In this document: piece after piece, positions 1 to 8,518 of the stretch
Position numbering within the stretch: position 1 is the stretch's first letter
Layout: every line of letters starts with the position of its first letter
NCBI GenBank assembly: GCA_900557555.1
Contig: USTH01000003.1
Location: 1-55,038 of the forward strand
Direction: 5' to 3'
From: an uncultured Prevotellaceae bacterium
GTDB lineage: Bacteria > Bacteroidota > Bacteroidia > Bacteroidales > Bacteroidaceae
Length of the DNA: 55,038 bases
Notes under the pieces: generated by a model
The model's database searches: none
What the model was told of the DNA's origin: nothing
The model's input: the letters and a program-made list of their open reading frames with translations, nothing else
Translations under genes and position numbers: made by a program

Positions 1-41
1 TAAATGTTTATGAATCAAGTATATACAAAGCTATTTTTCTA

Positions 42-93
42 ATGGCGGTCATTAGAAAATGACAAGATTTTTTCTAATGACCGATTTGGGATA
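42..93. repeat. TIR element copy A, end-to-end palindromic form
   Basis: Two copies of the family end face each other: CGGTCATTAGAAAA at 46-59 and its exact complement TTTTCTAATGACCG at 71-84, followed by the conserved outer end GATTTGGG. The interior of the long copies is missing. It lies directly against the first recognisable codon of the outer-membrane barrel fragment, so it either interrupts that gene or marks a deletion end. Confidence 0.7.
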
Positions 94-798
94 AAGCAAA
101 CATACCGCACAACGGTCAATGCCTTGGCATACGCCTACACCTATGACCGCACCACAGGCATACGCCACTATCAACCTCGAAGTGTAGACGGCAATTATTC
201 GTTGATTACAAGTATCTGGCATTGGTGTCCTATAGACAAGAAGCAAAAATTGACCATCAAGGACGAGACTGTTCTGAGACTGAATCACGGAGTGGACTAC
301 ATCTCCGAAGACCAGACCCAAGCTCCCCGACGCAGTACTGTCAATACCTGGCGGGGTACGGAGAACGTGGAACTGAAATACAAACTCGGCAAACATACCA
401 TCGGGGCCAAGGGCTATATAGGCATCGGCCATGTAAGCTCCTCACGCAGTGACTTTGACGAATACACCCTGTGGGATTTCAACTATGGATTGACCGCCCT
501 GTTGAAACTGCCCCTCGACTTAGAACTGTCCACCGACCTCACAATGTACAGTCATCGTGGTTACGCCACCTCAAGTGCCAATACCAACGACTTGGTGTGG
601 AACGCCCGTCTGTCAAAGACTTTCACCAAGGCAGGCATCACCGTTGCCATCGATGGCTTCGACATCCTCAACAACTTGAGCAACATAAGTCAGGTCATAA
701 ATTCGCAGGGACGAACAGAGACCTACTACAACTCCCTGCCGCGCTATGTCATGGCACACATGATATATCGTTTCAACAAAAAACCGAAGAAAGACTGA
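91..798 (+). pseudogene. C-terminal fragment of an outer-membrane beta-barrel (TonB-receptor-like) protein
   Basis: The roughly 235 residues read as the last third of a Bacteroidota outer-membrane barrel of the TonB-receptor-like type. They show alternating polar and aromatic strands, the phrase YTYDRTTGIRHYQP typical of this barrel family, and a final strand YVMAHMIYRF ending in a basic tail. There is no signal peptide, plug domain or credible start. The frame is open back to 43, but residues before about 91 come from a repeat element. The first in-frame start-like codon is TTG at 124. A different frame is open from 3 to the TGA at 60-62 and could be the tail of the upstream half, which lies outside the window. 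The gene is therefore probably disrupted or 5'-truncated. It converges on dprA. Confidence 0.6.
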
Positions 799-892
799 AG
801 TACACACACTTATTGTACCGGTAGCTAATCTGACACAAACAAAAGTAAAGACGGAGTACATCAATATACGATAACGGTACAGCGAACTTGTT

Positions 893-2011
893 TCAGGCCA
901 ATCTGCGCCATTTGGCACCTGGCAACTGCCGCACCAAGCCACGAAACTCCAATTCGGAGAGTACGGACATCACCACATTGACAGGCTGTCCGCTATGGGC
1001 AATGACATAACTTATATCCTTGCCAACGGTGTCGAGAGTGTCATAGATGACACGTTCCTCGGCTGTCATCTCTACATCAAACAGAGAAGGCTGATAATCT
1101 TCTGCTTTGCGGTCTGTTTTCCATCCCAAAGCCTCGACAACATCTGCGGCACAAGTCAACATCGCCGCAGAATTGTTCTGAATAAGCTTGTTGCACCCCT
1201 GTGATGCTTCATCAACGGCACGTCCAGGGCATGCCATCACCGTCAGGGAATACTCGTTGGCTATACGTGCCGTTGCCAAAGCTCCGCCCTTTTCCTTGCT
1301 CTCTATCACGAGGGTTGCCTCTGCCATGCCGGCAATAATACGATTACGCCGCAAAAAATTGTAGTTTTCTATTTTAGTGTCTCTGGGAAACTCTGTAAGA
1401 AGGCCACCTGCATTTATCATACGCTCTGCAACAGTGCGATGTGACGACGGGTATATCCTGTCAAGGCCGTGAGCCAAAACCCCTACAGTAGACAAGCCAT
1501 TATCAAGAGCGGCGCGATGGGCATTGATATCTGTGCCATACGCCAAACCACTGACAACAAGCAGATCGGGGAAGAAATGCGCCAACTCGCCAAAAATGTT
1601 ATCAACCATATCGTGGCCGTAAGCGGTGCTGTTGCGTGTGCCTACAACGCTGATTATGTGGCTTGCGTTAAGATTGCCCACACCGCGAAAATATAGAACC
1701 AACGGGGCATCAGGACATACCTCGCGCAATCTGGCAGGATAGGAGGGTTGGTCTATCGATATGCACTGTACACCTCCCATTTCTGCACACTCCGCCTCAC
1801 GCTCCGCCATTTCCAGACATTCTGCAAGTCTGGCAGAATCAATGCTGAAACTGTTTGGGTTGAGGTCAGGAACAACAGAGCGCAAATCTGCTGCATGGTC
1901 TACAATGTCGGCAGACGAGCCTACACGCTCATACAACTGCCTGATAACACCGTAGCGATAGGGAAACATCATGCAGAGTGCCATCGAACAAAGCGTTTCA
2001 CGACTTACCAT
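893..2011 (-). CDS. dprA: DNA-processing protein DprA
   Basis: This is a 372-residue DprA/Smf protein, which binds incoming single-stranded DNA during natural transformation and loads RecA. The Rossmann-like core occupies roughly residues 75-290, with the family phrases VVSGLAYGTDINAHRAAL, AHGLDRIYPSSH, FPRDTKIENYNFLRRNRIIA and KGGALATA. A C-terminal winged-helix (DML1-like) segment follows at about 305-372. The length is normal for the family. The start at 2011 gives the expected helical N-terminus. The gene stands alone, converging with the barrel fragment, and a TIR repeat lies just upstream of its start. A secreted helix-hairpin-helix protein 2.5 kb away could belong to the same uptake process, but nothing in the sequence links them directly. 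Confidence 0.95.
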   Translation of the reverse strand: MVSRETLCSMALCMMFPYRYGVIRQLYERVGSSADIVDHAADLRSVVPDLNPNSFSIDSARLAECLEMAEREAECAEMGGVQCISIDQPSYPARLREVCPDAPLVLYFRGVGNLNASHIISVVGTRNSTAYGHDMVDNIFGELAHFFPDLLVVSGLAYGTDINAHRAALDNGLSTVGVLAHGLDRIYPSSHRTVAERMINAGGLLTEFPRDTKIENYNFLRRNRIIAGMAEATLVIESKEKGGALATARIANEYSLTVMACPGRAVDEASQGCNKLIQNNSAAMLTCAADVVEALGWKTDRKAEDYQPSLFDVEMTAEERVIYDTLDTVGKDISYVIAHSGQPVNVVMSVLSELEFRGLVRQLPGAKWRRLA

Positions 2012-2032
2012 AACTTACTAATTATTGACTTT

Positions 2033-2135
2033 AACCCAAATCGGTCATTAGGTCGTAAATGACATCTTTTTTTGTTACTTCTTATTGCCTTTTGCTTTTT
2101 ATAAGGCAATAAGTCCTCACGACCGAATTGGATTT
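2033..2135 (+). repeat. TIR element copy B, full length with short interior
   Basis: The left end AACCCAAATCGGTCATT is at 2033 and the complementary-type right end GACCGAATTGGATT is at 2121-2134. Between them are the family interior words GTTACTTCTTATTGCC and ATAAGGCAATAAGTCC, which form an internal stem. The element fills the space between the dprA start and the thioesterase stop. Confidence 0.8.
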
Positions 2136-2151
2136 GACACGCCATTACCCC

Positions 2152-2544
2152 TTATTTAAGCATCATGGCAAGTTCGGGCGAATCACCTAACCTGCCATTT
2201 ATCACAGCCACTGCCTCAACGTTAGCCCTTACGACCAGTTTGTAGTCAGGCAAACGGTATATGTCCTGTTTAAAGACATACTTGAGACCGACCTTCTCCA
2301 CATTAAGACAACTTTCAAACTCAACATCAGATGTCAGCGGACTTTTGTATTGCACATTGATGCGCGCCACAACAGTGTCGATGCCTCTGTTGTGAAGTTC
2401 AATAAAGCTAATGCCTTTGCTCAGCAGAAACTTGTGGCGCGTGTGTTCCATGTAATGCAGATAGTTGGCATTGTTGACAATGCCCTCTACATCACACTCG
2501 TAGTCTCTTACCGACATACGCAGCCTAAACATATAGTCTATCAT
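2152..2544 (-). CDS. Acyl-CoA thioesterase, 4HBT/YbgC type
   Basis: This is a small hotdog-fold thioesterase of about 130 residues that probably hydrolyses acyl-CoA or acyl-ACP thioesters in the cytoplasm. The signature is RDYECDVEGIVNNANYLHY near the N-terminus: the aspartate, the VNNANY turn and the following HYMEHTRH match the YbgC/FadM-like 4-hydroxybenzoyl-CoA thioesterase family. The ATG at 2544 is preferred because homologues carry about nine residues before the inner methionine. An ATG at 2532 is nearly as good, and the longer frame to 2568 is unlikely. It is monocistronic, with a TAACTTTG promoter element about 110 bases upstream. The substrate cannot be told from sequence. Confidence 0.85.
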   Translation of the reverse strand: MIDYMFRLRMSVRDYECDVEGIVNNANYLHYMEHTRHKFLLSKGISFIELHNRGIDTVVARINVQYKSPLTSDVEFESCLNVEKVGLKYVFKQDIYRLPDYKLVVRANVEAVAVINGRLGDSPELAMMLK

Positions 2545-2654
2545 GATAACAATCTGTTTTACCCACACAACTCACCAGGTGGCTACACATTTTTATCTGT
2601 ACGCACCTGACTATCTGGTCGGGTAGAATTCTAAAAAAATATATTATTTCCAGA

Positions 2655-2682
2655 CAAAGTTACATAAAAGCACAGACAACAA
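2655..2682 (-). promoter_or_regulatory. Promoter for the thioesterase gene
   Basis: On the minus strand TAACTTTG (2662-2655) matches the Bacteroidota -7 consensus TAnnTTTG, with a TTG 17 bases further upstream (2682-2680) as a possible -33 element. It lies about 110 bases before the chosen start. The remainder of the 2545-2769 gap shows no gene. Confidence 0.5.
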
Positions 2683-2769
2683 GTGGCAAAAATATCTTTC
2701 TTTTTCTCAGTATCATTGCCATTCATATGCCTTACGCCAAATTCCTTTATCGTTATACAGGGTAGGGGA

Positions 2770-4071
2770 CTATTTGCCTTGTTTGATATACTGATAACCC
2801 AGTTGGCAACGTAGACAGTCACGACGACCGCAATACTGTGTCATCAGTTGGACTACAGCCTGCGAATCACGGGCATTATCGACGGACATTCCCATTTTCT
2901 TCCAAACTCTGGTATACTTATTGTCTTCGCCCTCAAGACTGCACAGCAAGCGAATGGCTTTGTTCATCAGCTTGCTTGAAGCGCGATAACGGCCGTAGGC
3001 ATAAAGCGTTGGAACAACAGCGTTGATTATCAACGAATCGAGCGACCCCTTTTGCAACTTGCGGCTTGTTGCCGACACTTCACCACCACACAATGTATAG
3101 TGGTTTTGCCAATAAGGTGATACATCAAAGTCGAAGAGTGTGTAGAACTGCTTTATGTCATTGGCGTCTATAAGTTCTGACAGACACAGCCTCTGCCCGT
3201 AATAAAGAGCAGCAAACTGGGCCAAACGTATGGTAGGGAAATTCTGCGGACGCATCCTCATAAACTTCCACTCGAACCCATTCATTGGCGTAAGTGAAAA
3301 CTTGTTTGCAAGAAAGGAATACTCTTGTTTAAGCCTGAGATAATAGGCGTCTGAGTTGATGTTTTCTGACTGTGATGCCTTAAACGTGGTTTCGTCAAGC
3401 AAACCTGCCTGACCAAGAAACATGGCCTCAATCTGAAACAAGTTGTCGCGATGCTTGGCGACACCAAAATAAGGGATTCTCCGAGCCCACCGCTCAAAAG
3501 CATCACTGTTAACTCCAAAGCCGAAGGCTCTTGCCAGCGTGACAAAAAGAACCTGTTCCCAATTATACTCACAAGACTTCAGACGTCGGTCAATCTCCTC
3601 GGCTTTACGTTGCATGCGTTCTTCCGCCAAATGTGCCACCCATCGCTTTGAGACAATCTTAGGCAGAGCGTTTGCCAATCTGTAACATGGCGGATAATCT
3701 TCATATGCCTGCAGGTGTTCATAATTTCTGACAACAAAACCCGGCACCTCTAACTCAACTTGCGGCACATGGCGGCCGCTTTCGGTACAGATTTCTCTGT
3801 CTGCATGCTCTACCACGTGAAGCACCACATTGTTGTAAGTCTTGTCGTGGTCATGACCATGGCGATACCAGTCAGAACTAAACGTATGAATCTCTACATT
3901 GCCCATCCAGTCTTCGCCATCTATCACAATGTCTGCACAAAAGAAATCAGGGCCAGCATCCTTGTTGTGAAAGCCGGGCGACAGTACTTCCACCCTTTGT
4001 CCGTCAGTGGTGACAAGACCCTGCCTGGGCATAAGCCTGTTTTTCCAAACGTAGTGAAGCAGTCGTTCCAT
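2770..4071 (-). CDS. DUF2851 family protein
   Basis: This 433-residue protein matches the DUF2851 family found almost only in Bacteroidota, whose biochemical role is unknown. Recognisable phrases are MERLLHYVWKNRLM at the N-terminus, GFHNKDAGPDFFCADIVIDG (about 35-53) and GNVEIHTFSSDWYRHGHDHD (about 57-76). Conserved H, D and E residues in that block could suggest a metal or catalytic site. The C-terminus carries a CxxxxC-xx-C pattern (QYCGRRDCLRCQLG), possibly metal binding. There is no signal peptide or membrane segment, so it is probably cytoplasmic. The ATG at 4071 starts exactly at the family N-terminus. It has its own promoter element at 4101-4108. Confidence 0.85.
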   Translation of the reverse strand: MERLLHYVWKNRLMPRQGLVTTDGQRVEVLSPGFHNKDAGPDFFCADIVIDGEDWMGNVEIHTFSSDWYRHGHDHDKTYNNVVLHVVEHADREICTESGRHVPQVELEVPGFVVRNYEHLQAYEDYPPCYRLANALPKIVSKRWVAHLAEERMQRKAEEIDRRLKSCEYNWEQVLFVTLARAFGFGVNSDAFERWARRIPYFGVAKHRDNLFQIEAMFLGQAGLLDETTFKASQSENINSDAYYLRLKQEYSFLANKFSLTPMNGFEWKFMRMRPQNFPTIRLAQFAALYYGQRLCLSELIDANDIKQFYTLFDFDVSPYWQNHYTLCGGEVSATSRKLQKGSLDSLIINAVVPTLYAYGRYRASSKLMNKAIRLLCSLEGEDNKYTRVWKKMGMSVDNARDSQAVVQLMTQYCGRRDCLRCQLGYQYIKQGK

Positions 4072-4100
4072 CAGATATCTTTTATTGCAGTAATTTAAAA

Positions 4101-4108
4101 CAAAGTTA
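4101..4108 (-). promoter_or_regulatory. -7 element for the DUF2851 gene
   Basis: CAAAGTTA on the plus strand is TAACTTTG on the minus strand, 30 bases upstream of the DUF2851 start. A TTTG (4125-4122) sits upstream but only 13 bases away, shorter than the usual 19-21, so the -33 element is uncertain. Confidence 0.5.
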
Positions 4109-4147
4109 AAACTTTATCTTGCAAACTTCATCATTTTTCATAAAATT

Positions 4148-4246
4148 AACCCAAATCGGTCATTAGGTCGTAAACGCCATCTTTTTTTGTACTTCGTAAA
4201 CGCCATCTTTTTGTACTTCTTATTGCCTTTTGTTTTTTATAAGGAA
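4148..4246 (+). repeat. TIR element copy C, left end with internal tandem duplication
   Basis: The left end AACCCAAATCGGTCATT at 4148 is followed by two tandem versions of CGTAAACGCCATCTTTTT...GTACTT, then CTTATTGCCTTTTGTTTTTT. The sequence diverges at about 4240 and no right end is present, so this is a partly decayed copy. Confidence 0.7.
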
Positions 4247-4312
4247 ACTGGTCATGTTTTCTGTACAAAAACATCGCACACTTTTTGCATAAGACACTTT
4301 TCTCCATAAACA

Positions 4313-4344
4313 TTTGCACGAACCAATTTGTTTGCATACCTTTG
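4313..4344 (+). promoter_or_regulatory. Promoter for the helix-hairpin-helix gene
   Basis: TTTG at 4313-4316, a 20-base spacer and TACCTTTG at 4337-4344 fit the Bacteroidota sigma-ABfr promoter (TTTG, N19-21, TAnnTTTG). Transcription would start near 4350, leaving a leader of about 210 bases before the ATG at 4563. Confidence 0.7.
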
Positions 4345-4562
4345 TGTAAGCATTATCCGCCCGAGAGCCTCTCGATGTGGCTCAATCGAGCAGATTTTTC
4401 ACTTGGAAAGATATTCATGGCAACTGCAACACACCTAAATAAGACCTCATGCCATTGCCACATTCAAGAGGCCTTCTTTGATTGTCGTACTTCAACGGCA
4501 GAACATCATAACTCCAGAGGTTTAAAATACATCTGAATTTCACCTTGCCACCTCTTATAGAT
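4345..4562 (+). other. Long untranslated leader of the helix-hairpin-helix gene
   Basis: This 218-base stretch lies between a good promoter and the ATG. It holds a small stem CTCGAT/ATCGAG at 4370-4389. It also holds a 53-codon open frame beginning at 4375 (stop at 4536) that resembles no family known to me. I see no riboswitch consensus. It may be a plain leader, a leader peptide or a structured RNA. Confidence 0.35.
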
Positions 4563-6626
4563 ATGAAAAAGCTATTTTATATTAATAGTCTACAGATATT
4601 TCTGCTTTTTATAGCAATTCCTACCATCTCTTCAATGGCCCAAACAGTAACATGGGACGAATTTGCCGATATCTATTTTCCCAATGGCGAAGAAGATGAC
4701 GATGACGGCACAACTCTATACGATGAACTGCTTGAAATGCACCGCAATCCCATCAACATCAACACGGCTCAACGTACAGACTTGCTACGCATGCCGTTTC
4801 TGGACGAAGCGCAAGCCGACTCCATCATAAGTCTTGTGAAACGCTCGCACGGCCTCTATAGTCTCGGTGAGCTTATGTTTGTCAGAAACCTATATCACAA
4901 AGAGGTGACATTTATGCCACTGTTCTTTTATTGCCTACGTGATGAGAACACCGCCCGCCACTCTGGCAATAATGCCAAAGACAATGCAGGTTTTAATCCT
5001 CCTGTCAATAAAATTCTGACCGAAGTCTCTACAACAATAGACTTTCCACTGTATAGGCGCGAAGGATTCAAGAAACACCCGAAAGAAGTACTCGACAAAA
5101 ATCCCAACAAACAATATCTGGGTGACAACATTTCCACTACACTGCGTTACCGCTCTTCATACAACAACAGAATCTTTTGGGGACTGACAGCACAAAAGGA
5201 TGAAGGCGAACCGTTCTGCTCAAAAGACAATGTGCTCTATGACTCATATTCATTCTATCTTGCAGGCAAAGGAAACGGAACTGTCGTACAATGGATTCTT
5301 GGCGATTACAGACCACACTTCGGGCTGGGTCTGACCATAGGCTCATCCCGTCCTGATGCAATAAACATACTTTCAGCATTCAGACCGCGACAGCAAGGAT
5401 TTACCCGGCATACCTCCACCGACGAACACTTCTTCATGCGCGGCGGAGCCATAACTGTCAGGACAGGCAAACTGACACTCCACACCTTCGGTTCATGGCG
5501 CAAACTTGATGCCACATTGTTAAAAGACAGCATTTCAACCATCATCACAAACGGCTATCACCGCACACCTCTTGAGATGTCAAAACGAGGTAACATACAG
5601 GCATTACAAGGAGGAATGTCGGCCACCTTAGAACTCACCCCACTGACAGTCGGCATACAAGCCACCCACACTCACTACGACACACCGTTTCGCACACCAA
5701 CACAGCTCTACAGAAAATATTATTTCAAGGGACAGGATTTCGGCAACTACAGCCTTTATTATGCTATTGGCGGAAAAAACCTTCGCCTTTGGGGTGAAAC
5801 GGCAACATCTCTGCAAGGAGGAATTGCCACCCAACACCGCCTGCAGTACGCACCATCATACAATCTTAGGCTTATCGCCCTCCATCGCTACTACACAACA
5901 CACTATCTGGCAACCTCGGCCCAGAGCTATAGAGTAGGAGCGCGTATTCAAAACGAACACGGCATTATGGTAGGCGCCAACATGCAGTTCAACCAATTTT
6001 GGCATCTTCTGACCTATATGGACTATGCACGCCATCCGTTTGCAACATACCAAACCAAACAACCATCAAAAGCCATTACGGCTGCTGCACAACTGGAATA
6101 CTTGCCATCAAGAAACACCGTCTTCATCATACGCTACAAGTTTCGCCAAAGACCTCAGGACAACAAACAAGACCAACTTGACCACAAACAGCAGCACGCC
6201 CTGAAAATACAGATGCGCTACATTATATGGAAAGTATTCGCAATGACCTCTGCTGCAGACTTCACAAGAGTATCACAACCTGACAAGGCCAATACCTGTG
6301 GCTGGATGCTGTCGCACAAAGCTACTGCAAAGCTGTCACCAGACACCCGCATCAACGCCGCTGCTGCACTCTTCCATACCGACTCATACTCAGAAGCACT
6401 CTACTTCAACGAACCGAGTCTGCTTTACTACTCATATTCGCCCTCATGTTACTATCACGGCCAAAAGGCATCTGTGTCGCTGACACATAAGACAGGTATC
6501 ATCAGATTTGCCATTAAATACGGAGTGACACACTACAGCAACCGCAAAACCATAAGCAGTGGCCTACGTGCTTACAACGGCTCAACCCTTCAAAACATAA
6601 CCATACAGGGAATAGTGAAATTTTAA
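4563..6626 (+). CDS. Secreted helix-hairpin-helix (ComEA-like) protein with a predicted outer-membrane barrel
   Basis: This 687-residue protein starts at ATG 4563. Codons upstream to 4545 lack a proper start, and the ATG gives a clean signal peptide (about 1-26, ending SSMAQ). Residues 62-112 form a ComEA-like helix-hairpin-helix: NPININTAQRTDLLRMPFL, then a second hairpin and YSLGELMFV. In ComEA this fold binds double-stranded DNA. An acidic EEDDDDG stretch precedes it. The remaining 550 residues are rich in alternating aromatic strands (for example GLGLTIGSSRP, RLWGETATSLQGGIA) and end in a final strand with terminal Phe (TIQGIVKF), as in outer-membrane barrels. The role is unproven. DNA binding at the surface or periplasmic face is possible. 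It stands alone behind its own promoter. Confidence 0.75.
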   Translation: MKKLFYINSLQIFLLFIAIPTISSMAQTVTWDEFADIYFPNGEEDDDDGTTLYDELLEMHRNPININTAQRTDLLRMPFLDEAQADSIISLVKRSHGLYSLGELMFVRNLYHKEVTFMPLFFYCLRDENTARHSGNNAKDNAGFNPPVNKILTEVSTTIDFPLYRREGFKKHPKEVLDKNPNKQYLGDNISTTLRYRSSYNNRIFWGLTAQKDEGEPFCSKDNVLYDSYSFYLAGKGNGTVVQWILGDYRPHFGLGLTIGSSRPDAINILSAFRPRQQGFTRHTSTDEHFFMRGGAITVRTGKLTLHTFGSWRKLDATLLKDSISTIITNGYHRTPLEMSKRGNIQALQGGMSATLELTPLTVGIQATHTHYDTPFRTPTQLYRKYYFKGQDFGNYSLYYAIGGKNLRLWGETATSLQGGIATQHRLQYAPSYNLRLIALHRYYTTHYLATSAQSYRVGARIQNEHGIMVGANMQFNQFWHLLTYMDYARHPFATYQTKQPSKAITAAAQLEYLPSRNTVFIIRYKFRQRPQDNKQDQLDHKQQHALKIQMRYIIWKVFAMTSAADFTRVSQPDKANTCGWMLSHKATAKLSPDTRINAAAALFHTDSYSEALYFNEPSLLYYSYSPSCYYHGQKASVSLTHKTGIIRFAIKYGVTHYSNRKTISSGLRAYNGSTLQNITIQGIVKF

Positions 6627-6659
6627 AGTCTATATGCCTGACATAAGCCAAAAACTGTT

Positions 6660-6667
6660 TACCTTTG
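6660..6667 (+). promoter_or_regulatory. -7 element for the radical SAM-nadA pair
   Basis: TACCTTTG fits TAnnTTTG and sits 26 bases upstream of the radical SAM ATG. No convincing TTTG -33 element is seen at the usual spacing. Confidence 0.5.
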
Positions 6668-6693
6668 CACTGTTTTAAATAAAACATCTGTTT

Positions 6694-7470
6694 ATGTCAA
6701 CAGTAATATATCCGTCCCCGATTTTCGGACCCATTCACTCCCGCCGTCTGGGCATTTCGCTTGGTATCAACCTGATGCCATCTGACGGCAAGGTCTGCAC
6801 ATTTGACTGCATATACTGCGAATGCGGATTCAACGCCGACCACAGACCCTCTAAAAAGAGACCTTCACGTCAGGAAGTTAGCACTGCACTCGAAACCCAA
6901 CTCCAAAAGATGGCAACCACTGGACAACTGCCCGATGTGTTGACCTTTGCTGGCAACGGAGAACCAACGGCTCACCCCGACTTTCTTGATATAGTCAAAG
7001 ACACAATAGCGCTAAGAGACAGACTCTGCCCTGAAGCCAAAGTGTCGGTTTTGAGCAACGCCACTCTTATAGAACGTCCTAACGTTTTTGAAGCCCTTAA
7101 ACTCGTTGACAACAATATCCTTAAACTTGACACTGTCAACCCTGACTATATACAAACGGTTAACCGTCCGACAGGTGCATATAACGTTAGAAACCTCATC
7201 AACAAGATGAAACAATTCAACGGACACTGCATCATTCAGACCATGTTTATGCATGGCACTATAGATGGCCGAAACGCAAGCAATCTCAATGAAGAACTTA
7301 TTGCACCATGGCTTGAAGCAATAACCGAAATAAAACCGCAGCAAGTGATGATATACACCATTGACCGTGAAACCCCTGACCACGATCTGCAAAAAGCCAC
7401 CCATGAGGAACTTGACAACATCGTTGGACGTATTGAAGACCTCGGTATTCACGCCACAGCGTCATACTAA
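6694..7470 (+). CDS. Radical SAM protein, COG0731-like
   Basis: This is a 258-residue radical SAM enzyme. The cluster-binding CxxxCxxC is C35, C39 and C42 (VCTFDCIYCECG), preceded by the family phrase GPIHSRRLGISLGINLMPSD. GNGEPTAHPDF (about 88-98) is the GGE-like SAM-binding segment. The whole fits the group annotated as COG0731, Fe-S oxidoreductases related to the TYW1 wyosine synthase, but bacterial members have no settled substrate. There is no extra C-terminal cluster domain. nadA begins 40 bases downstream on the same strand, and one promoter element lies ahead of both, so they are probably co-transcribed. Whether the product acts on NAD metabolism, tRNA or something else cannot be said. 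Confidence 0.8.
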   Translation: MSTVIYPSPIFGPIHSRRLGISLGINLMPSDGKVCTFDCIYCECGFNADHRPSKKRPSRQEVSTALETQLQKMATTGQLPDVLTFAGNGEPTAHPDFLDIVKDTIALRDRLCPEAKVSVLSNATLIERPNVFEALKLVDNNILKLDTVNPDYIQTVNRPTGAYNVRNLINKMKQFNGHCIIQTMFMHGTIDGRNASNLNEELIAPWLEAITEIKPQQVMIYTIDRETPDHDLQKATHEELDNIVGRIEDLGIHATASY

Positions 7471-7510
7471 GCCCATACATCTTTATAACTGCAAATAAAC
7501 ATAGCACACC

Positions 7511-8518
7511 ATGATAAAAGATAGCTGGAAACAAAAAGGGTATATTGACGAACCTGTACCGCAAGATATAGACATAAAAGCAGAAATTAAGAAACTCTGC
7601 AAGGAAAAGAATGCCATAATTCTTGCCCACTACTATACTGACAAATCACTTCAGGAGATTGCAGACTTCATAGGAGACAGCCTTGCCCTTGCACGTAAAG
7701 CCGCTAAAACAGATGCCGACATTATCGTAATGTGTGGAGTGCACTTCATGGGAGAGACTAACAAGATTCTGTGTCCTGACAAGAAAGTGCTCATACCAGA
7801 TCTCAACGCATCGTGTTCGCTTGCTGAGAGTTGTCCTGCCGATGAGTTCAGAAAGTTTGTAGATGCTCACCCTGGCTATAAAGTTATTTCGTATGTCAAT
7901 ACTACTGCGGCCACCAAGACGGTGACAGACGTAGTTGTAACATCGTCAAATGCCAAACAGATAGTAGAGTCTTTCCCAAAAGACCAAAAAATTATCTTCG
8001 GCCCCGACCGCAATCTGGGAGAATACATCAATTCCATCACTGGCAGACAAATGGTGCTATGGAACGGAGCCTGCCATGTGCATGAACGCTTTTCCACAGG
8101 CAAGATTCTTGAACTTAAAACTGCCTATCCGAATGCCAAGGTACTGGCTCATCCCGAGTGTAAAGGACCTGTAGTGAAACTTGCCGATGTGGTAGGTTCT
8201 ACAGCCAAACTTCTGGACTACGCTGTCAATAGTGGTGAAAAACAATTTATTGTCGCTACCGAAAGTGGCATCTTGTTTGAAATGAAACGCCAAGCACCAG
8301 ACAAGGAGTTTATTCCTGTGCCGCCTGACGATGGCGAAACAAAAGGAATTACATGCGGGTGCAACGAGTGTGCCTATATGCGGCTTAACACCATACAGAA
8401 ACTATATAACACTCTCAAGTATGAATGGCCGGAAGTGCAAGTGCCTGCCAATATTATAAAACAGGCCCGCAAACCCATAGACGAAATGCTGTCGATCAGT
8501 GAAAGACTGAAAATTTAA
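7511..8518 (+). CDS. nadA: Quinolinate synthase NadA
   Basis: This 335-residue quinolinate synthase condenses iminoaspartate with dihydroxyacetone phosphate to quinolinate in de novo NAD synthesis. Family phrases are ILAHYYTDKSLQEIADFIGD (about 38-57), MCGVHFMGETNKIL with the first Fe-S cysteine, LNASCSLAESCP, WNGACHVHERF with the second cysteine, HPECKGPV, and a C-terminal ITCGCNECAYM supplying the third. These three cysteines hold the [4Fe-4S] cluster needed for catalysis. Length is normal. Its partner enzyme NadB is encoded 8 kb away on the other strand, and nadC is not in the window. The stop codon overlaps the first bases of TIR repeat copy D, so the repeat sits immediately at the 3' end of the transcript. 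Confidence 0.97.
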   Translation: MIKDSWKQKGYIDEPVPQDIDIKAEIKKLCKEKNAIILAHYYTDKSLQEIADFIGDSLALARKAAKTDADIIVMCGVHFMGETNKILCPDKKVLIPDLNASCSLAESCPADEFRKFVDAHPGYKVISYVNTTAATKTVTDVVVTSSNAKQIVESFPKDQKIIFGPDRNLGEYINSITGRQMVLWNGACHVHERFSTGKILELKTAYPNAKVLAHPECKGPVVKLADVVGSTAKLLDYAVNSGEKQFIVATESGILFEMKRQAPDKEFIPVPPDDGETKGITCGCNECAYMRLNTIQKLYNTLKYEWPEVQVPANIIKQARKPIDEMLSISERLKI

